DNA of 64,000 nt, from NCBI GenBank assembly GCA_002167435.2, contig NHBR02000038.1, positions 62,001 to 126,000 on the forward strand, read 5' to 3'. Below are positions 46,643 to 56,158 of the stretch, piece after piece. The notes under the pieces are model-generated. The model made no database searches. It worked only from the letters and a program-made list of their open reading frames with translations, and was not told the DNA's origin. The translations under genes and the position numbers were made by a program. This DNA comes from Allomuricauda sp. TMED12 (GTDB lineage: Bacteria; Bacteroidota; Bacteroidia; Flavobacteriales; Flavobacteriaceae). Every line of letters begins with the position of its first letter. The first letter of the stretch is position 1.

Positions 46643-46703
46643 TAAGGTAATTCTTCTTTAACGTAATTTGTAGGTAAATTCTTTACAAGTAAATAAGTAT
46701 TCA

Positions 46704-47591
46704 ATGATGAGAACAGCCATTTTTTTCTTTTGTTTGGTGTTTTGTGCTAGCATTTCCTTTGCGAGTGGGCAGGTTTCTCCTAAAGAAAAATCTGCATTGG
46801 TAGATTTATACAATAGTACCAATGGTAAGGAATGGAATACTTCATGGGATCTTAATGCACCAGTTAATACTTGGAAGGGCATAGAAATTAAGGATGGGCA
46901 TGTAGTTGGAATAACGCTGTTTATGAATAATTTGAATGGAGTTCTTCCGGAAAGTATTGGAAATTTAAAACATCTTACCAATTTAAATTTAGCTTTTAAC
47001 CAGATTACAGGTGTTCTCCCAAAGGACATTGTAAAGCTGGGTAAACTAAAAGTTTTCCGTTTGGAGATGAACCGAATCAAGGGAGCAATTCCTGCAGGAG
47101 TTAGTAATTTCGTGGAATTGGAAGTTTTTTCCATGTTCAACAATTTTTTGAGCGGTCCTATTCCAGAGACATTTGGAGAGCTTAAAAACTTAAAAGAACT
47201 AAATCTTTCTAGCAACAATATAAAGGGTGTAATTCCTAAATCAATAGGTAAGCTTTCAAACTTAAAAGCCCTTGGTCTTTTTGAAAATAGGTTGGAGGGT
47301 GAAATACCTGCCGAGATAGGAAATTTGGTGGAGTTAAAAGAGTTGGTTTTGTCCAACAACCAATTAGGTGGTGAAATACCTGAGGAGTTTAGACAGTTGG
47401 CAAGTTTGGAAATACTGCAACTTCAAAATAATCAGTTCAATTCTCTCAATGTTCTCCATAACATGAACACACAACAGTTTTTAGTTTTAGATACTGATGA
47501 TAAGTCCTTGAATCCTAGATTTAAAGATATTCAATTTGAACGTACTCGAATGGCAGATACCAAATTTGAGGACGAAGAAGAAAACGAGTAG
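46704..47591 (+). CDS. Secreted leucine-rich-repeat protein (plant-type LRR)
   Basis: 295 residues with a signal peptide (about 1-20, ending FASG). After a capping segment with ALVDLYNSTNGKEWNTSW, about eight 24-residue LRRs follow, of the plant-specific type (IPxxIGxLxxLxxLxLxxNxLxG), e.g. GVLPESIGNLKHLTNLNL and GEIPAEIGNLVELKELVL. The C-terminus is acidic (DEEENE) and has no T9SS sorting or anchoring domain, so the protein is exported to periplasm or outside. LRRs bind proteins or glycans; the partner is unknown. It forms a single-gene unit with its own terminator. A long open frame on the opposite strand is a shadow of the repeats. Confidence 0.85.
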   Translation: MMRTAIFFFCLVFCASISFASGQVSPKEKSALVDLYNSTNGKEWNTSWDLNAPVNTWKGIEIKDGHVVGITLFMNNLNGVLPESIGNLKHLTNLNLAFNQITGVLPKDIVKLGKLKVFRLEMNRIKGAIPAGVSNFVELEVFSMFNNFLSGPIPETFGELKNLKELNLSSNNIKGVIPKSIGKLSNLKALGLFENRLEGEIPAEIGNLVELKELVLSNNQLGGEIPEEFRQLASLEILQLQNNQFNSLNVLHNMNTQQFLVLDTDDKSLNPRFKDIQFERTRMADTKFEDEEENE

Positions 47592-47619
47592 TTAGTTATT
47601 ACTTTAGTTTGTTTGGTTC

Positions 47620-47646
47620 GGGGATGCCGTTTGGGGTCCCCTTTTT
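47620..47646 (+). terminator. Terminator after the LRR gene
   Basis: GGGGATGCC and GGGGTCCCC pair (one wobble, one mismatch) around GTTT, followed by five Ts. Confidence 0.6.
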
Positions 47647-47690
47647 GCATTTGACAGGGTTTAAAATGTAATTTATGAAATATTTAACCA

Positions 47691-47718
47691 TTGTAAAAAA
47701 CGTAGAGATATAGATTTG
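47691..47718 (+). promoter_or_regulatory. Promoter of the second RND efflux operon
   Basis: TTG at 47691-47693, 17-nt spacer, TAGATTTG at 47711-47718, then 22 nt to the adaptor ATG. A good consensus match, consistent with constitutive expression. Confidence 0.75.
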
Positions 47719-47740
47719 CAGTGATTAAACCAACTAACGC

Positions 47741-48862
47741 ATGCGAAAGCTCATAATATCGGCAGTTGCCGGTGGTATTATCATTTTTGCCTCCTTGTAC
47801 TTTGCAGGGGTTATTGCAAATAGCAAGGATAATAGAAGGCCGCCTTCCCAAAAGGTGGTAAAAACCGTTTTTGTTGATACGGTTAAAAACATAACTGTGC
47901 CCATCATGGTGCCTGCCAATGGTAACTTAAAGGCAAAAAAACGCTTAGAGCTATATTCGGAAGTTCAAGGTGTTTTTAGACCTGGCAGTAAACTGTTCCG
48001 AACAGGACAGGAGTATAAGGCGGGTCAAACACTTATTAAAATAGATGCAAGCGAATATTATGCTTCTGTGCAATCGGCAAAAAGTAATCTTTACAACCTA
48101 CTCACTTCCATAATGCCCGATTTGCGATTGGATTATCCTGAGATTTATCCAAAATGGCAACAATATCTAAATGGTTTTGATTTGGAGAAGACTACTCCGG
48201 AATTACCAAAAATGGATTCAGAAAAAGAAAAATTCTTTATCACTGGAAGAGAAATAATTACCAATTACTATAATGTAAAGAATCTGGAGCAACGCTTATC
48301 CAAGTATACTATAACTGCTCCTTTTACTGGGGTTTTAACAGAAGCTTTGGTCACTGAAGGTACCTTGATCAGGTCCGGTCAAAAATTGGGTGAGTTCATC
48401 AATACAGGATTGTACGAACTGGAGGTTTCCGTAAGCAAGACTTATGGAGACTTTTTGAAAGTTGGAAAAAAAGTGGAACTTTCCAATTTGGAAAAAACCC
48501 AAACTTTTGTTGGAGAGGTAACTCGGGTTAACGCCAGTGTTGACCAAAACTCTCAAACGATAACCGTATATATTGAAGTAAGCGGAGACAACTTAAAAGA
48601 AGGTCAATACCTCGAAGCAAACCTTGAGGCGAAAGAAGAGAAAAATGCCATAGAAATTAATCGATCCTTGTTGTTGGACAATGATCAAATTTTCGTGGTC
48701 AAGGATTCCATCTTGGATTTAATGGCCGTACAACCTATATTTTTTACTGATAAGACGGTGGTCCTCAAGAATGTTCCAGATGGAGAAGTGATCGTGGCCA
48801 AACCAATCACTGGAGCCTACGCTGGCATGTTGGTAAAAGTTTTTGAAGAAAGTAAATCCTAA
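47741..48862 (+). CDS. RND efflux periplasmic adaptor (HlyD/MFP family)
   Basis: 373 residues. One N-terminal membrane helix (about 5-24) anchors the protein in the inner membrane. The MFP pattern is visible: lipoyl half ELYSEVQGVF, helical hairpin region, second lipoyl half with YTITAPFTGVLTEALVTEGTLI, and beta-barrel/membrane-proximal domain. It links the RND pump encoded 12 bp downstream to the TolC-type channel. No metal-binding module is present, unlike the copper adaptor in this window, so substrates are more likely organic compounds (inference). Confidence 0.9.
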   Translation: MRKLIISAVAGGIIIFASLYFAGVIANSKDNRRPPSQKVVKTVFVDTVKNITVPIMVPANGNLKAKKRLELYSEVQGVFRPGSKLFRTGQEYKAGQTLIKIDASEYYASVQSAKSNLYNLLTSIMPDLRLDYPEIYPKWQQYLNGFDLEKTTPELPKMDSEKEKFFITGREIITNYYNVKNLEQRLSKYTITAPFTGVLTEALVTEGTLIRSGQKLGEFINTGLYELEVSVSKTYGDFLKVGKKVELSNLEKTQTFVGEVTRVNASVDQNSQTITVYIEVSGDNLKEGQYLEANLEAKEEKNAIEINRSLLLDNDQIFVVKDSILDLMAVQPIFFTDKTVVLKNVPDGEVIVAKPITGAYAGMLVKVFEESKS

Positions 48863-48874
48863 ACATCCTCAGCC

Positions 48875-51800
48875 GTGAGAAAAATCATCTCGTATTTTAT
48901 TAAATACCACATGGCAGTAAATGTCTTTATTTTGGCATTTTTTGTTTTTGGGGTTGTGGGGATACTTTCCTTGAAATCATCTTTTTTTCCGCTTAACGAA
49001 GCGCGGAATATTACTATCAGTATTGCCTACCCAGGAGCTTCGCCACAAGAAATTGAAGAGGGTATCGTCTTAAAAATCGAGGACAACCTTAAAGGGCTTG
49101 AAGGGGTCGAAAGGGTAACCTCTACCTCAAGGGAGAACAGTGGTACGATCAATGTAGAGATTGAGAAGGAAAGAAATGTGGACTTCATGTTGTTGGAAGT
49201 CAAAAATGCAGTAGATAGGGTGCCAACCTTTCCTACCGGAATGGAGCCTCTGATTGTTGCGAAGCAACAGCCCGTTAGGCCTACGATAAGTTTTGCCGTG
49301 AGTGGAAAAGATATTCCTTTAGCTACTTTGAAACAAATTGGCCGTCAAATAGAAAATGACTTGAGGGCAATTGATGGTATATCTCAAATTTCAGTTTCCG
49401 GATATCCCAATGAGGAAATCGAGATTGCCGTTGATGAGAACAATCTTCTTGCCTATAATCTTTCCTTTAGTGATGTTGCCCAAGCGGTTTCCAACGCAAA
49501 CATTTTAGTTACTGGAGGAAATATCAAAACTGTTACCGAGGAATACCTTATCCGAGCCAATAATAGATCATACTATGGCGACGAGCTGTCCAACATAGTT
49601 GTTCGAGGAGATGCGGCAGGGCGTACCATTAGGTTAAAAGATGTGGCAACCATTAGGGATCGCTTCTCTGAAACACCCAATGCCTCCTATTTTAATGAGC
49701 AATTGGCTGTTAATATTACAATTACCAGTACCAATACAGAAGATTTAATGGGCTCCGCCGAAAATGTGAGGCAGTACATTAAAGATTTCAATGATAAATA
49801 TACCAATGTTCAATTGGATGTAATTGATGATAGATCTATAACCTTAACGCAGCGCACTGAACTTTTGACCGAAAACGCCATCGTAGGGATGATTTTGGTA
49901 TTGGTGTTTTTATCCCTCTTTTTAAATACCAGATTGGCATTCTGGGTAGCTTTTGGACTACCTATTGCATTTTTGGGGATGTTCATTTTTGCCCCCATGT
50001 TCAATGTTACGATTAATGTATTGTCCTTGTTCGGGATGATTATCGTAATCGGTATTTTGGTGGATGATGGAATTGTGATCGCCGAAAATATCTATCAGCA
50101 TTATGAAGATGGGAAATCACCTGTAAAAGCAGCGTTGGATGGAACAATAGAGGTGCTTCCACCGATTATTTCTGCTATTATCACAACGGTTTTGGCCTTC
50201 TCCATATTCTTGTTCTTGGATAGTCGTATAGGTGAATTTTTCAGTGAAGTATCTGTAATTGTGATACTTACTTTGGTGGTGTCGTTAGTAGAGGCTTTAA
50301 TTATATTGCCAGCTCACTTGGCACACTCCAAGGCACTCCATCGCCATAAGAAGGAACCCAAAACGAATATCGCCAAAATTTTTGCGGAGCTCAGGGTAAT
50401 CAATAAAATAGGAGATAAAATAATGAACTATATGCGGGACAAATGGTATAGTCCTGCGCTTCGCTTTATGTTGAATTATAAGATTTTGACTTTTGCCCTG
50501 TTCTTTATGGCATTGGTTTTAACCTTTGGTTCTATCGGTGGAGGTATTGTAAGAACATCGTTTTTCCCAAGGGTGGCCAGCGATCAAGTATCTATAGAGC
50601 TTACCATGCCCAACGGTACCAACGAAAAAGTAACGGATTCCATAATAAGTCTTATTCAAAAAAAAGCACATATTGTAAACCAAGAACTTACCGATAAGTA
50701 TTTGCAGGGTATGAATAAAATGCTCTTTGTAAATATGATTAAGAATTTAGGACCCGGTTCTTCCGCGGCCAGTTTGGAGATCAATCTTCTTCCAGGAGAG
50801 GAGCGTCCAGATGGTATTCGTTCCGATATGGTTACTACAAGGCTAAGGGAATTGGTTGGCCCTGTAATTGGTGTGGAAAGTTTGATATATGGATCTGGCG
50901 GTAATTTTGGAGGAAGTCCGGTTTCCGTATCCTTATTGGGAAACAATATTGCTGAGTTAAAAGCTGCGAAGGAAGAACTTAAGCTGGCAATGGAGAGCAA
51001 CGCCAACCTAAAAGATGTTACCGACAATGACCCTGCCGGTATAAAAGAAATAAGATTACAGTTAAAGGAAAATGCATATTTGTTGGGATTGGACCTTCGT
51101 ACGGTAATGAACCAAGTTCGGGGCGGGTTCTTTGGAGCACAGGCACAACGTTTTCAAAGAGGACAGGACGAGATAAGGGTTTGGGTACGCTATGATCGAG
51201 AAAACAGATCTTCTATTTCCGATTTGGATGAAATGAGGATTTTGGCTCCTAGCGGAGACCGTATACCATTAAAAGAAATAGCAACCTATACCATTGAAAG
51301 GGGAGATGTAGCCATCAATCACCTGGAAGGAAGAAGAGAAATCCAAGTATCTTCAGATTTAACAGATCCCGAGACCACTAGTGGAACCGATGCGATGTTA
51401 TGGATACGAAACGAGGTGCTGCCGGATATTTTATCAAAATATCCATCAATATCACCCTCCTACGAAGGGCAGAATAGGGAAGCTAACAAATTAATAGGAT
51501 CCTTAGGCTTTGTTGGGCCCATTGTACTGTTTCTCATATTTGTAACCATAGCCTTTACTTTTAGGAGTATCAGCCAACCATTGTTGTTGATTTTTATGGT
51601 GCCCTTTAGTTTAACAGCTGTAGCATGGGGACACTGGATACATGGTTTTCCTATCAACGTACTTTCCATGTTGGGAATCATTGCGTTGATTGGTATTATG
51701 GTTAACGATGGGCTGGTGCTCATAGGTAAGTTCAACATCAATCTGCGCACTGGGATGAAATTTGATGATGCATTGTATGAAGCCGGCCGTTCCCGTTTTA

Positions 51801-52165
51801 GGGCCATATTTTTGACTTCAGTTACCACAATAGCAGGTTTGGCACCCTTGCTTTTGGAAAAAAGCCGTCAAGCCCAATTCCTTAAACCTATGGCCATTTC
51901 CATTGCTTATGGGATTGCCTTTGCTACTTTGTTGACATTGCTTATGCTACCATTGCTTTTATCCTTTGGAAATAATGTAAAGGTCCTGGCCAAAAGGTTA
52001 TGGACTGGAGAAAAAGTTACAAAAGAAGAAGTGGAACGAGCTATTCGCGAACAGCAAGAAGAAAATGAAATGGAAGCAGATAGCGTTGCATTAAATGGAA
52101 CCGACAGTAAACACGTTTCTCATAATGGAGAAGAAACCTCAAAAGTTGTAGAAGAGACCACATAA
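48875..52165 (+). CDS. RND efflux pump permease (HAE1/AcrB-like class)
   Basis: 1096 residues starting at a GTG codon. RND topology: TM1, a large periplasmic loop, TM2-6, cytoplasmic helix, TM7, second large loop, TM8-12. The TM4 proton-relay pair is Asp397-Asp398 (GILVDDGIVIAEN). Conserved porter text: YPGASPQEIEEGI and VERVTSTSRENSGTI. The long acidic C-terminal tail (about 1050-1096) is extra. No CusA-type Met cluster is seen, so a drug, dye or lipid-type substrate is likely. It lies between its adaptor gene and the channel gene (TAATG overlap), forming a complete tripartite operon. Confidence 0.92.
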   Translation: MRKIISYFIKYHMAVNVFILAFFVFGVVGILSLKSSFFPLNEARNITISIAYPGASPQEIEEGIVLKIEDNLKGLEGVERVTSTSRENSGTINVEIEKERNVDFMLLEVKNAVDRVPTFPTGMEPLIVAKQQPVRPTISFAVSGKDIPLATLKQIGRQIENDLRAIDGISQISVSGYPNEEIEIAVDENNLLAYNLSFSDVAQAVSNANILVTGGNIKTVTEEYLIRANNRSYYGDELSNIVVRGDAAGRTIRLKDVATIRDRFSETPNASYFNEQLAVNITITSTNTEDLMGSAENVRQYIKDFNDKYTNVQLDVIDDRSITLTQRTELLTENAIVGMILVLVFLSLFLNTRLAFWVAFGLPIAFLGMFIFAPMFNVTINVLSLFGMIIVIGILVDDGIVIAENIYQHYEDGKSPVKAALDGTIEVLPPIISAIITTVLAFSIFLFLDSRIGEFFSEVSVIVILTLVVSLVEALIILPAHLAHSKALHRHKKEPKTNIAKIFAELRVINKIGDKIMNYMRDKWYSPALRFMLNYKILTFALFFMALVLTFGSIGGGIVRTSFFPRVASDQVSIELTMPNGTNEKVTDSIISLIQKKAHIVNQELTDKYLQGMNKMLFVNMIKNLGPGSSAASLEINLLPGEERPDGIRSDMVTTRLRELVGPVIGVESLIYGSGGNFGGSPVSVSLLGNNIAELKAAKEELKLAMESNANLKDVTDNDPAGIKEIRLQLKENAYLLGLDLRTVMNQVRGGFFGAQAQRFQRGQDEIRVWVRYDRENRSSISDLDEMRILAPSGDRIPLKEIATYTIERGDVAINHLEGRREIQVSSDLTDPETTSGTDAMLWIRNEVLPDILSKYPSISPSYEGQNREANKLIGSLGFVGPIVLFLIFVTIAFTFRSISQPLLLIFMVPFSLTAVAWGHWIHGFPINVLSMLGIIALIGIMVNDGLVLIGKFNINLRTGMKFDDALYEAGRSRFRAIFLTSVTTIAGLAPLLLEKSRQAQFLKPMAISIAYGIAFATLLTLLMLPLLLSFGNNVKVLAKRLWTGEKVTKEEVERAIREQQEENEMEADSVALNGTDSKHVSHNGEETSKVVEETT

Positions 52166-53490
52166 TGAAAAGCATTTTTTATACAGTATCCCTAACGTTA
52201 TTGTTATTTGGTCCATTGGCTTATGCCCAAGACCAGATGCTCACCAAAGAAGAGGCCATTGATTTGGTTTTGGAAAACAACTTGGATATCCAAGTGGCCC
52301 GCAATACCAAGTTGATTGATGATAACAATGCCAACATACTCAACTCAGGCTATTTGCCCAGTGTAACGGGAAATGCCAGCGGAAGTATCGATAAGCAAAA
52401 TTCTGAAGGGGTTTTAGGAAATGGTGATACAAGAACAGCAGAAGGGGCAGAAACTAGAAGGTATAGTGCCGCTGTAAATGTAAATTATACCTTGTTCGAT
52501 GGATTGGGAAGGTATTATAATTATAAAAGTTTTCAAGAGAGGTCCCAGCAATCAGAGCTCGAGGTAAGACAGACCATCGAGAATACCATTTTGCAACTGT
52601 TCACTGTCTATTATGAAGCTGCCCGTCTTACGGAGAATACAGCTACTTTGGAGCAAGCTTTGGAAATTTCAAAAGATAGGCTTAAAAGGGCCCAGTATCA
52701 ATTTGAATTTGGGCAGAATACCGGTCTGGATGTTTTGAATGCAGAAGTGGACATTAACACGGACAGTATCAATTTGTTGAATTCACGTCAGCAACTCAGA
52801 AATACCATGCGAGACCTGAATTTAATTCTGAACAGGCAACTCTCCTCACAATTTTCCGCCGATACAACGGTCAATTTTGTTCCCGAGCTTCAGATGGAAA
52901 GTATGTTCAATGAAGCCCAATTAAACAATGTAAGACTACAAATTGTTGAAAAGGACCTTAATATGGGCCTTAACGATATTAGGGTCGCCAGAAGTGGTTA
53001 TTTGCCCACTATTGGTTTGACTGGAACGTATGGTTGGAACGAATCGAACAACAACAGTCCGTTGGCATTTGTACTTCAAAATACATCTACAGGAGTAACA
53101 GGAACGGTTAATCTGACTTGGAATTTATTTGATGGTGGATCTACCATTACGGGAATAAAAAATGCCAAAATCGCCTATAAGAACCAAGAAATAGCGAAAA
53201 AACAGATAAAGTTGGAGGTTGAACGCGATATACGTAACGCATGGGACAGTTATACCAACGCATTATATGTCTTGGAGGTACAGGAGAAAAACTTGCAGAC
53301 CAACCAAAATAACTTCAATAGAACAGATGAGCGTTATAAGTTGGGACAAGTAACTTCCATTGAATTCAGGCAGGCCCAGTTAAATCTATTAAATGCAGAA
53401 TTGGCCAAAAGTCAGGCAAAATACAATGCAAAATTGGCCGAATTACAAATGCTTCAAATTAGCGGTCAGTTGCTCAATGTAGATTTTTAA
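52165..53490 (+). CDS. TolC-family outer-membrane channel
   Basis: 441 residues with a signal peptide ending AYAQ (about residue 22). Two repeated halves of the outer-membrane factor fold: LTKEEAIDLVLENNLDIQVA and FGQNTGLDVLNAEVDINTD in the first, and YLPTIGLTGTYGWNE and YKLGQVTSIEFRQAQLNLL in the second. It forms the trimeric outer-membrane exit for the preceding pump, with which it overlaps by 1 nt. Confidence 0.93.
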   Translation: MKSIFYTVSLTLLLFGPLAYAQDQMLTKEEAIDLVLENNLDIQVARNTKLIDDNNANILNSGYLPSVTGNASGSIDKQNSEGVLGNGDTRTAEGAETRRYSAAVNVNYTLFDGLGRYYNYKSFQERSQQSELEVRQTIENTILQLFTVYYEAARLTENTATLEQALEISKDRLKRAQYQFEFGQNTGLDVLNAEVDINTDSINLLNSRQQLRNTMRDLNLILNRQLSSQFSADTTVNFVPELQMESMFNEAQLNNVRLQIVEKDLNMGLNDIRVARSGYLPTIGLTGTYGWNESNNNSPLAFVLQNTSTGVTGTVNLTWNLFDGGSTITGIKNAKIAYKNQEIAKKQIKLEVERDIRNAWDSYTNALYVLEVQEKNLQTNQNNFNRTDERYKLGQVTSIEFRQAQLNLLNAELAKSQAKYNAKLAELQMLQISGQLLNVDF

Positions 53491-53492
53491 CT

Positions 53493-53675
53493 ATGTACGA
53501 GCATTTTTTTCAATGTCCTTATTGTTGGGAAGAAATCTCATTTTTGTTGGATGCCTCCGTATCGCAACAGGCTTATGTAGAAGACTGCGAGGTATGTTGC
53601 AATCCGATTGAAGCGACTGCCAAATTCAATAATCAGGAACTTGTTTATTTTGATGTTAAGGAACTAGGGCAATAG
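53493..53675 (+). CDS. CPXCG-motif cysteine-rich protein
   Basis: A 60-residue protein with the family's CPYC motif (Cys8, Cys11) and a CEVCC cluster about 23 residues later, together a probable zinc ribbon. It starts 2 bp after the TolC-type gene and is likely cotranscribed. The family is widespread in marine bacteria and has no known function. It is convergent with the GH16 gene. Confidence 0.85.
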   Translation: MYEHFFQCPYCWEEISFLLDASVSQQAYVEDCEVCCNPIEATAKFNNQELVYFDVKELGQ

Positions 53676-53686
53676 AGATTCATCCT

Positions 53687-54517
53687 CTATTGATAAATTC
53701 TTACATAATCAATTTCAAGGATATCCTCGGTAAAAGTTTCGGGTAATTCTCCGCCCAGATTTCCACCTATGGCAATGTTCAGAATTAAATAGTGTCCGTG
53801 GTTGTAGGGTTTGTCCTTTGTATTTTGTAATTCAAAAACCAAAGTATCATCAACATAGGTCTTTATACTTTCGCTGTCCCATTCCATTGCGTAGATGTGA
53901 TATTCATTGGATGCATTGGGAACAGTTGCTTCTCCTCCAGTATTCCTATACTCTTTGGTTTTTAGGTCGCCCCAATGGAAATGGGATATCGTTTTGTTTT
54001 TGTCCCATCCAGTTTGTTCCATAATGTCTATTTCTCCAGAGAGTGGCCAACCTACTTCGCCATACTGATCTCCAAAATAGTTGCCTGTTTCGTTTACATT
54101 GGCACCCAAGGTCCAAATTGCCGGCCAAGTTCCTGCGGTGCTAGGCAATTTTGCGCGAACCTCTAAGCGTCCGTAGGTAAAGGTAAATTTAGAATTCAGC
54201 CTTGCCGAGGTATATTCCTTTGTACTTCCATGATAAGAGTACTGTTCCTTAATGGCCTTGATTTTTAGCGTACCATTGTTTGCATATGAATTTTCTTCAC
54301 TATCCGTATAGTGTTGCAATTCATCATTATACCAGCTACCATTATTGGGTGGAATTATTTGATGATGCCATTTTTGGTTATCGGGCCTACCCTCGTATTC
54401 AAATTCATCGGCAAAGACCAATGTCCTAAACTCAGCATCCTGATCTTGGCTGGTAAAGACAGCTTTATCTTGGCTTATCAACCCAATAAAAATGAAAAAT
54501 AAGATGAAAGTTCTCAA
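53687..54517 (-). CDS. GH16-family endo-beta-glucanase (laminarinase-like)
   Basis: 276 residues. The GH16 active-site motif is EIDIME (nucleophile Glu162, Asp164, acid/base Glu167); substrate-cleft residues occur in TWPAIWTLG and in HYLILNIAIGG. It would cleave beta-1,3- or mixed beta-1,3/1,4-glucans such as laminarin. The start codon is TTG at 54517; no ATG exists before the catalytic motif. The N-terminal hydrophobic run FILFFIFIGLI is a short signal peptide or anchor. There is no CBM or T9SS sorting domain. It lies next to an MFS gene and 1.6 kb from a SusCD pair but is not part of that transcript. Confidence 0.92.
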   Translation of the reverse strand: MRTFILFFIFIGLISQDKAVFTSQDQDAEFRTLVFADEFEYEGRPDNQKWHHQIIPPNNGSWYNDELQHYTDSEENSYANNGTLKIKAIKEQYSYHGSTKEYTSARLNSKFTFTYGRLEVRAKLPSTAGTWPAIWTLGANVNETGNYFGDQYGEVGWPLSGEIDIMEQTGWDKNKTISHFHWGDLKTKEYRNTGGEATVPNASNEYHIYAMEWDSESIKTYVDDTLVFELQNTKDKPYNHGHYLILNIAIGGNLGGELPETFTEDILEIDYVRIYQ

Positions 54518-54612
54518 CAGCTAAATTTTAATCATTTATCAAAACTAATATACCAAAATGATTTAAGTAGAATTTATGTTAAGTAAACAGTGGAAGCAAA
54601 ACTGTTCTTTAG

Positions 54613-55809
54613 TTATTGGGATGTTTTCTTTTTCCGTACTTTTTGTGAGTATAAAATTGTAATTCCAATGCCTGCACCAATGCAGGCTAGAATACCACCC
54701 ACTACACTGGCATAGTTCACCCCAAGACCAAAGACCATAGGTAACCCTCCAAAATAGGCGCCCGAGGCATTCCCCATGTTAAAAGCACTTTGGTTCATGG
54801 AAGAGCCTATTTTTTCTGCTCCTTTAGCAGCTTTTATTATGGCTATTTGGATTGGTGCAGTTATAGAAAAGGTGATAACGCCAACAATAAAGCTGAGAAC
54901 AAATATGGCAACACTATTGCTTGCAAAAATGGAATTTAAGATGAGCACAGTTGTCATTGAAAGCATGCTTATGACTACAGATTTTACAGGATTGAAGATT
55001 TCAACCATTCTTGCTCCCAAAAAATTACCAAAGAACATTCCAAGCCCGGCAACTATCATAACATACCCAACGTTGGCTTCGGGCAGTTTTGTTACCGAAA
55101 TAACCAAAGGGGCAATGTAGCTGTACCAAGCAAAAAAACCGCCACTGCCTATCGTAGTCAAAGCTATTAAAGCCCACAATTTCTTGTTTTTTAAAACATG
55201 AGGACTGCTTTTGGTTTCTAGATCATCAATTTCTTCCAGATTTTCTTTGGGCATCCAAAAATAGAGACTGGACAATGTGGCCAAGCCTGCAATTCCAACA
55301 AGTACAAACGAATATCCCCAATGCCACTCTTGTCCAATATAAGTGCCCAATGGAACCCCTAAAATATTGGCAACGGTCAAACCTGAAAACATAATGGCCA
55401 TGGCTTGGGCAGCCTTGCCCGGTTTAGCCAAATATCCAGAAACCACTGCTCCAATACCAAAAAAGGCGCCATGTGGCATGCCGGATAGAAAACGAAACAG
55501 CATCATTACCCAATAATTGCCGGAAAAAGCGGATAGTGTATTAAAGACTGTGAACCATAACATTAAGAACAACAAGATTCTTTTGGGGTTTAGGTTATTT
55601 GTGATGCGTGCCATTATAGGAGCACCTATTACAACACCTAAGGCATAAATAGCGATAAAATGGCCAGCTTTGGGTATGGAAATTTCCATGGAATCCGCAA
55701 TATTGGGAAGAATCCCCATGATTACAAATTCTGTAAGTCCTATGCCAAAACCTCCTATCGCAAGCGATAAAAGGGCCTTTTTATTGGTTGATCGAGAAGT
55801 GTTGTCCAA
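54613..55809 (-). CDS. MFS transporter (AraJ/YdhP-like exporter)
   Basis: About 398 residues with twelve membrane helices. Major-facilitator features: LTEFVIMGILPNIADSMEI at TM1 (typical of AraJ-like drug/sugar exporters) and the FLSGMPHGAFFGIGAVV segment at TM4. The start is uncertain: a TTG at 55830 overlaps the promoter -7 element, so TTG at 55809 (LDNTSRSTNKK) is preferred; no ATG occurs before TM1. The substrate is unknown. Monocistronic. Confidence 0.88.
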   Translation of the reverse strand: MDNTSRSTNKKALLSLAIGGFGIGLTEFVIMGILPNIADSMEISIPKAGHFIAIYALGVVIGAPIMARITNNLNPKRILLFLMLWFTVFNTLSAFSGNYWVMMLFRFLSGMPHGAFFGIGAVVSGYLAKPGKAAQAMAIMFSGLTVANILGVPLGTYIGQEWHWGYSFVLVGIAGLATLSSLYFWMPKENLEEIDDLETKSSPHVLKNKKLWALIALTTIGSGGFFAWYSYIAPLVISVTKLPEANVGYVMIVAGLGMFFGNFLGARMVEIFNPVKSVVISMLSMTTVLILNSIFASNSVAIFVLSFIVGVITFSITAPIQIAIIKAAKGAEKIGSSMNQSAFNMGNASGAYFGGLPMVFGLGVNYASVVGGILACIGAGIGITILYSQKVRKKKTSQ

Positions 55810-55827
55810 GTCGGTTTTCTTAAGATG

Positions 55828-55861
55828 CAAAGGTAAGACCTAAGAAATGAAAGAGGTGCAA
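55828..55861 (-). promoter_or_regulatory. Promoter of the MFS transporter gene
   Basis: Minus strand: TTG at 55861-55859, 23-nt spacer, TACCTTTG at 55835-55828. Transcription should begin near 55822, downstream of the first candidate TTG start. Confidence 0.65.
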
Positions 55862-56107
55862 GGATATTCCCTAAATTATATTTTGAATTGTCATGGAAGA
55901 AGATAAAAACAGCCTTGAGGATTGGACTAATTCAAATACATTCAAAAAATGAAACAAATACTTTTGAAAAGATATTTTGGGTTCAAGGCTGTTTTGAAGA
56001 TTACTTTTTACATACCTCTAAACTACATCAACATTCGGTTTTTTTCGTAAACCCTCAACCGCTAGTACTTATCCCGATTTATATGAACCATTTTTTAGGT
56101 AAAAATA
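55862..56107. other. Non-coding gap between MFS gene and SusCD-lipoprotein transcript
   Basis: This AT-rich stretch (about 350 bp from the MFS start to the lipoprotein stop) holds the MFS promoter at its left end and a terminator at its right end. A plus-strand open frame (55888-56166) runs through the terminator stem, has no family features and is rejected. Nothing else is recognised. Confidence 0.6.
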
Positions 56108-56138
56108 AAAGGCCCGCTCCAATTGGAGCGGGCCTTTT
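56108..56138. terminator. Terminator of the SusCD-lipoprotein operon
   Basis: A perfect 13-bp stem (AAAGGCCCGCTCC and complement) with an AATT loop. T runs on both strands; on the minus strand it ends the operon 20 bp after the lipoprotein stop. Confidence 0.93.
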
Positions 56139-56158
56139 TGTTGAACAATATGTAAAAA

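Noticed and set aside
46658-47359. Long minus-strand open frame of 233 codons
   Set aside because: It mirrors the LRR repeats of the plus-strand gene, whose periodic codons keep the opposite frame open; its product has no signal or family features.
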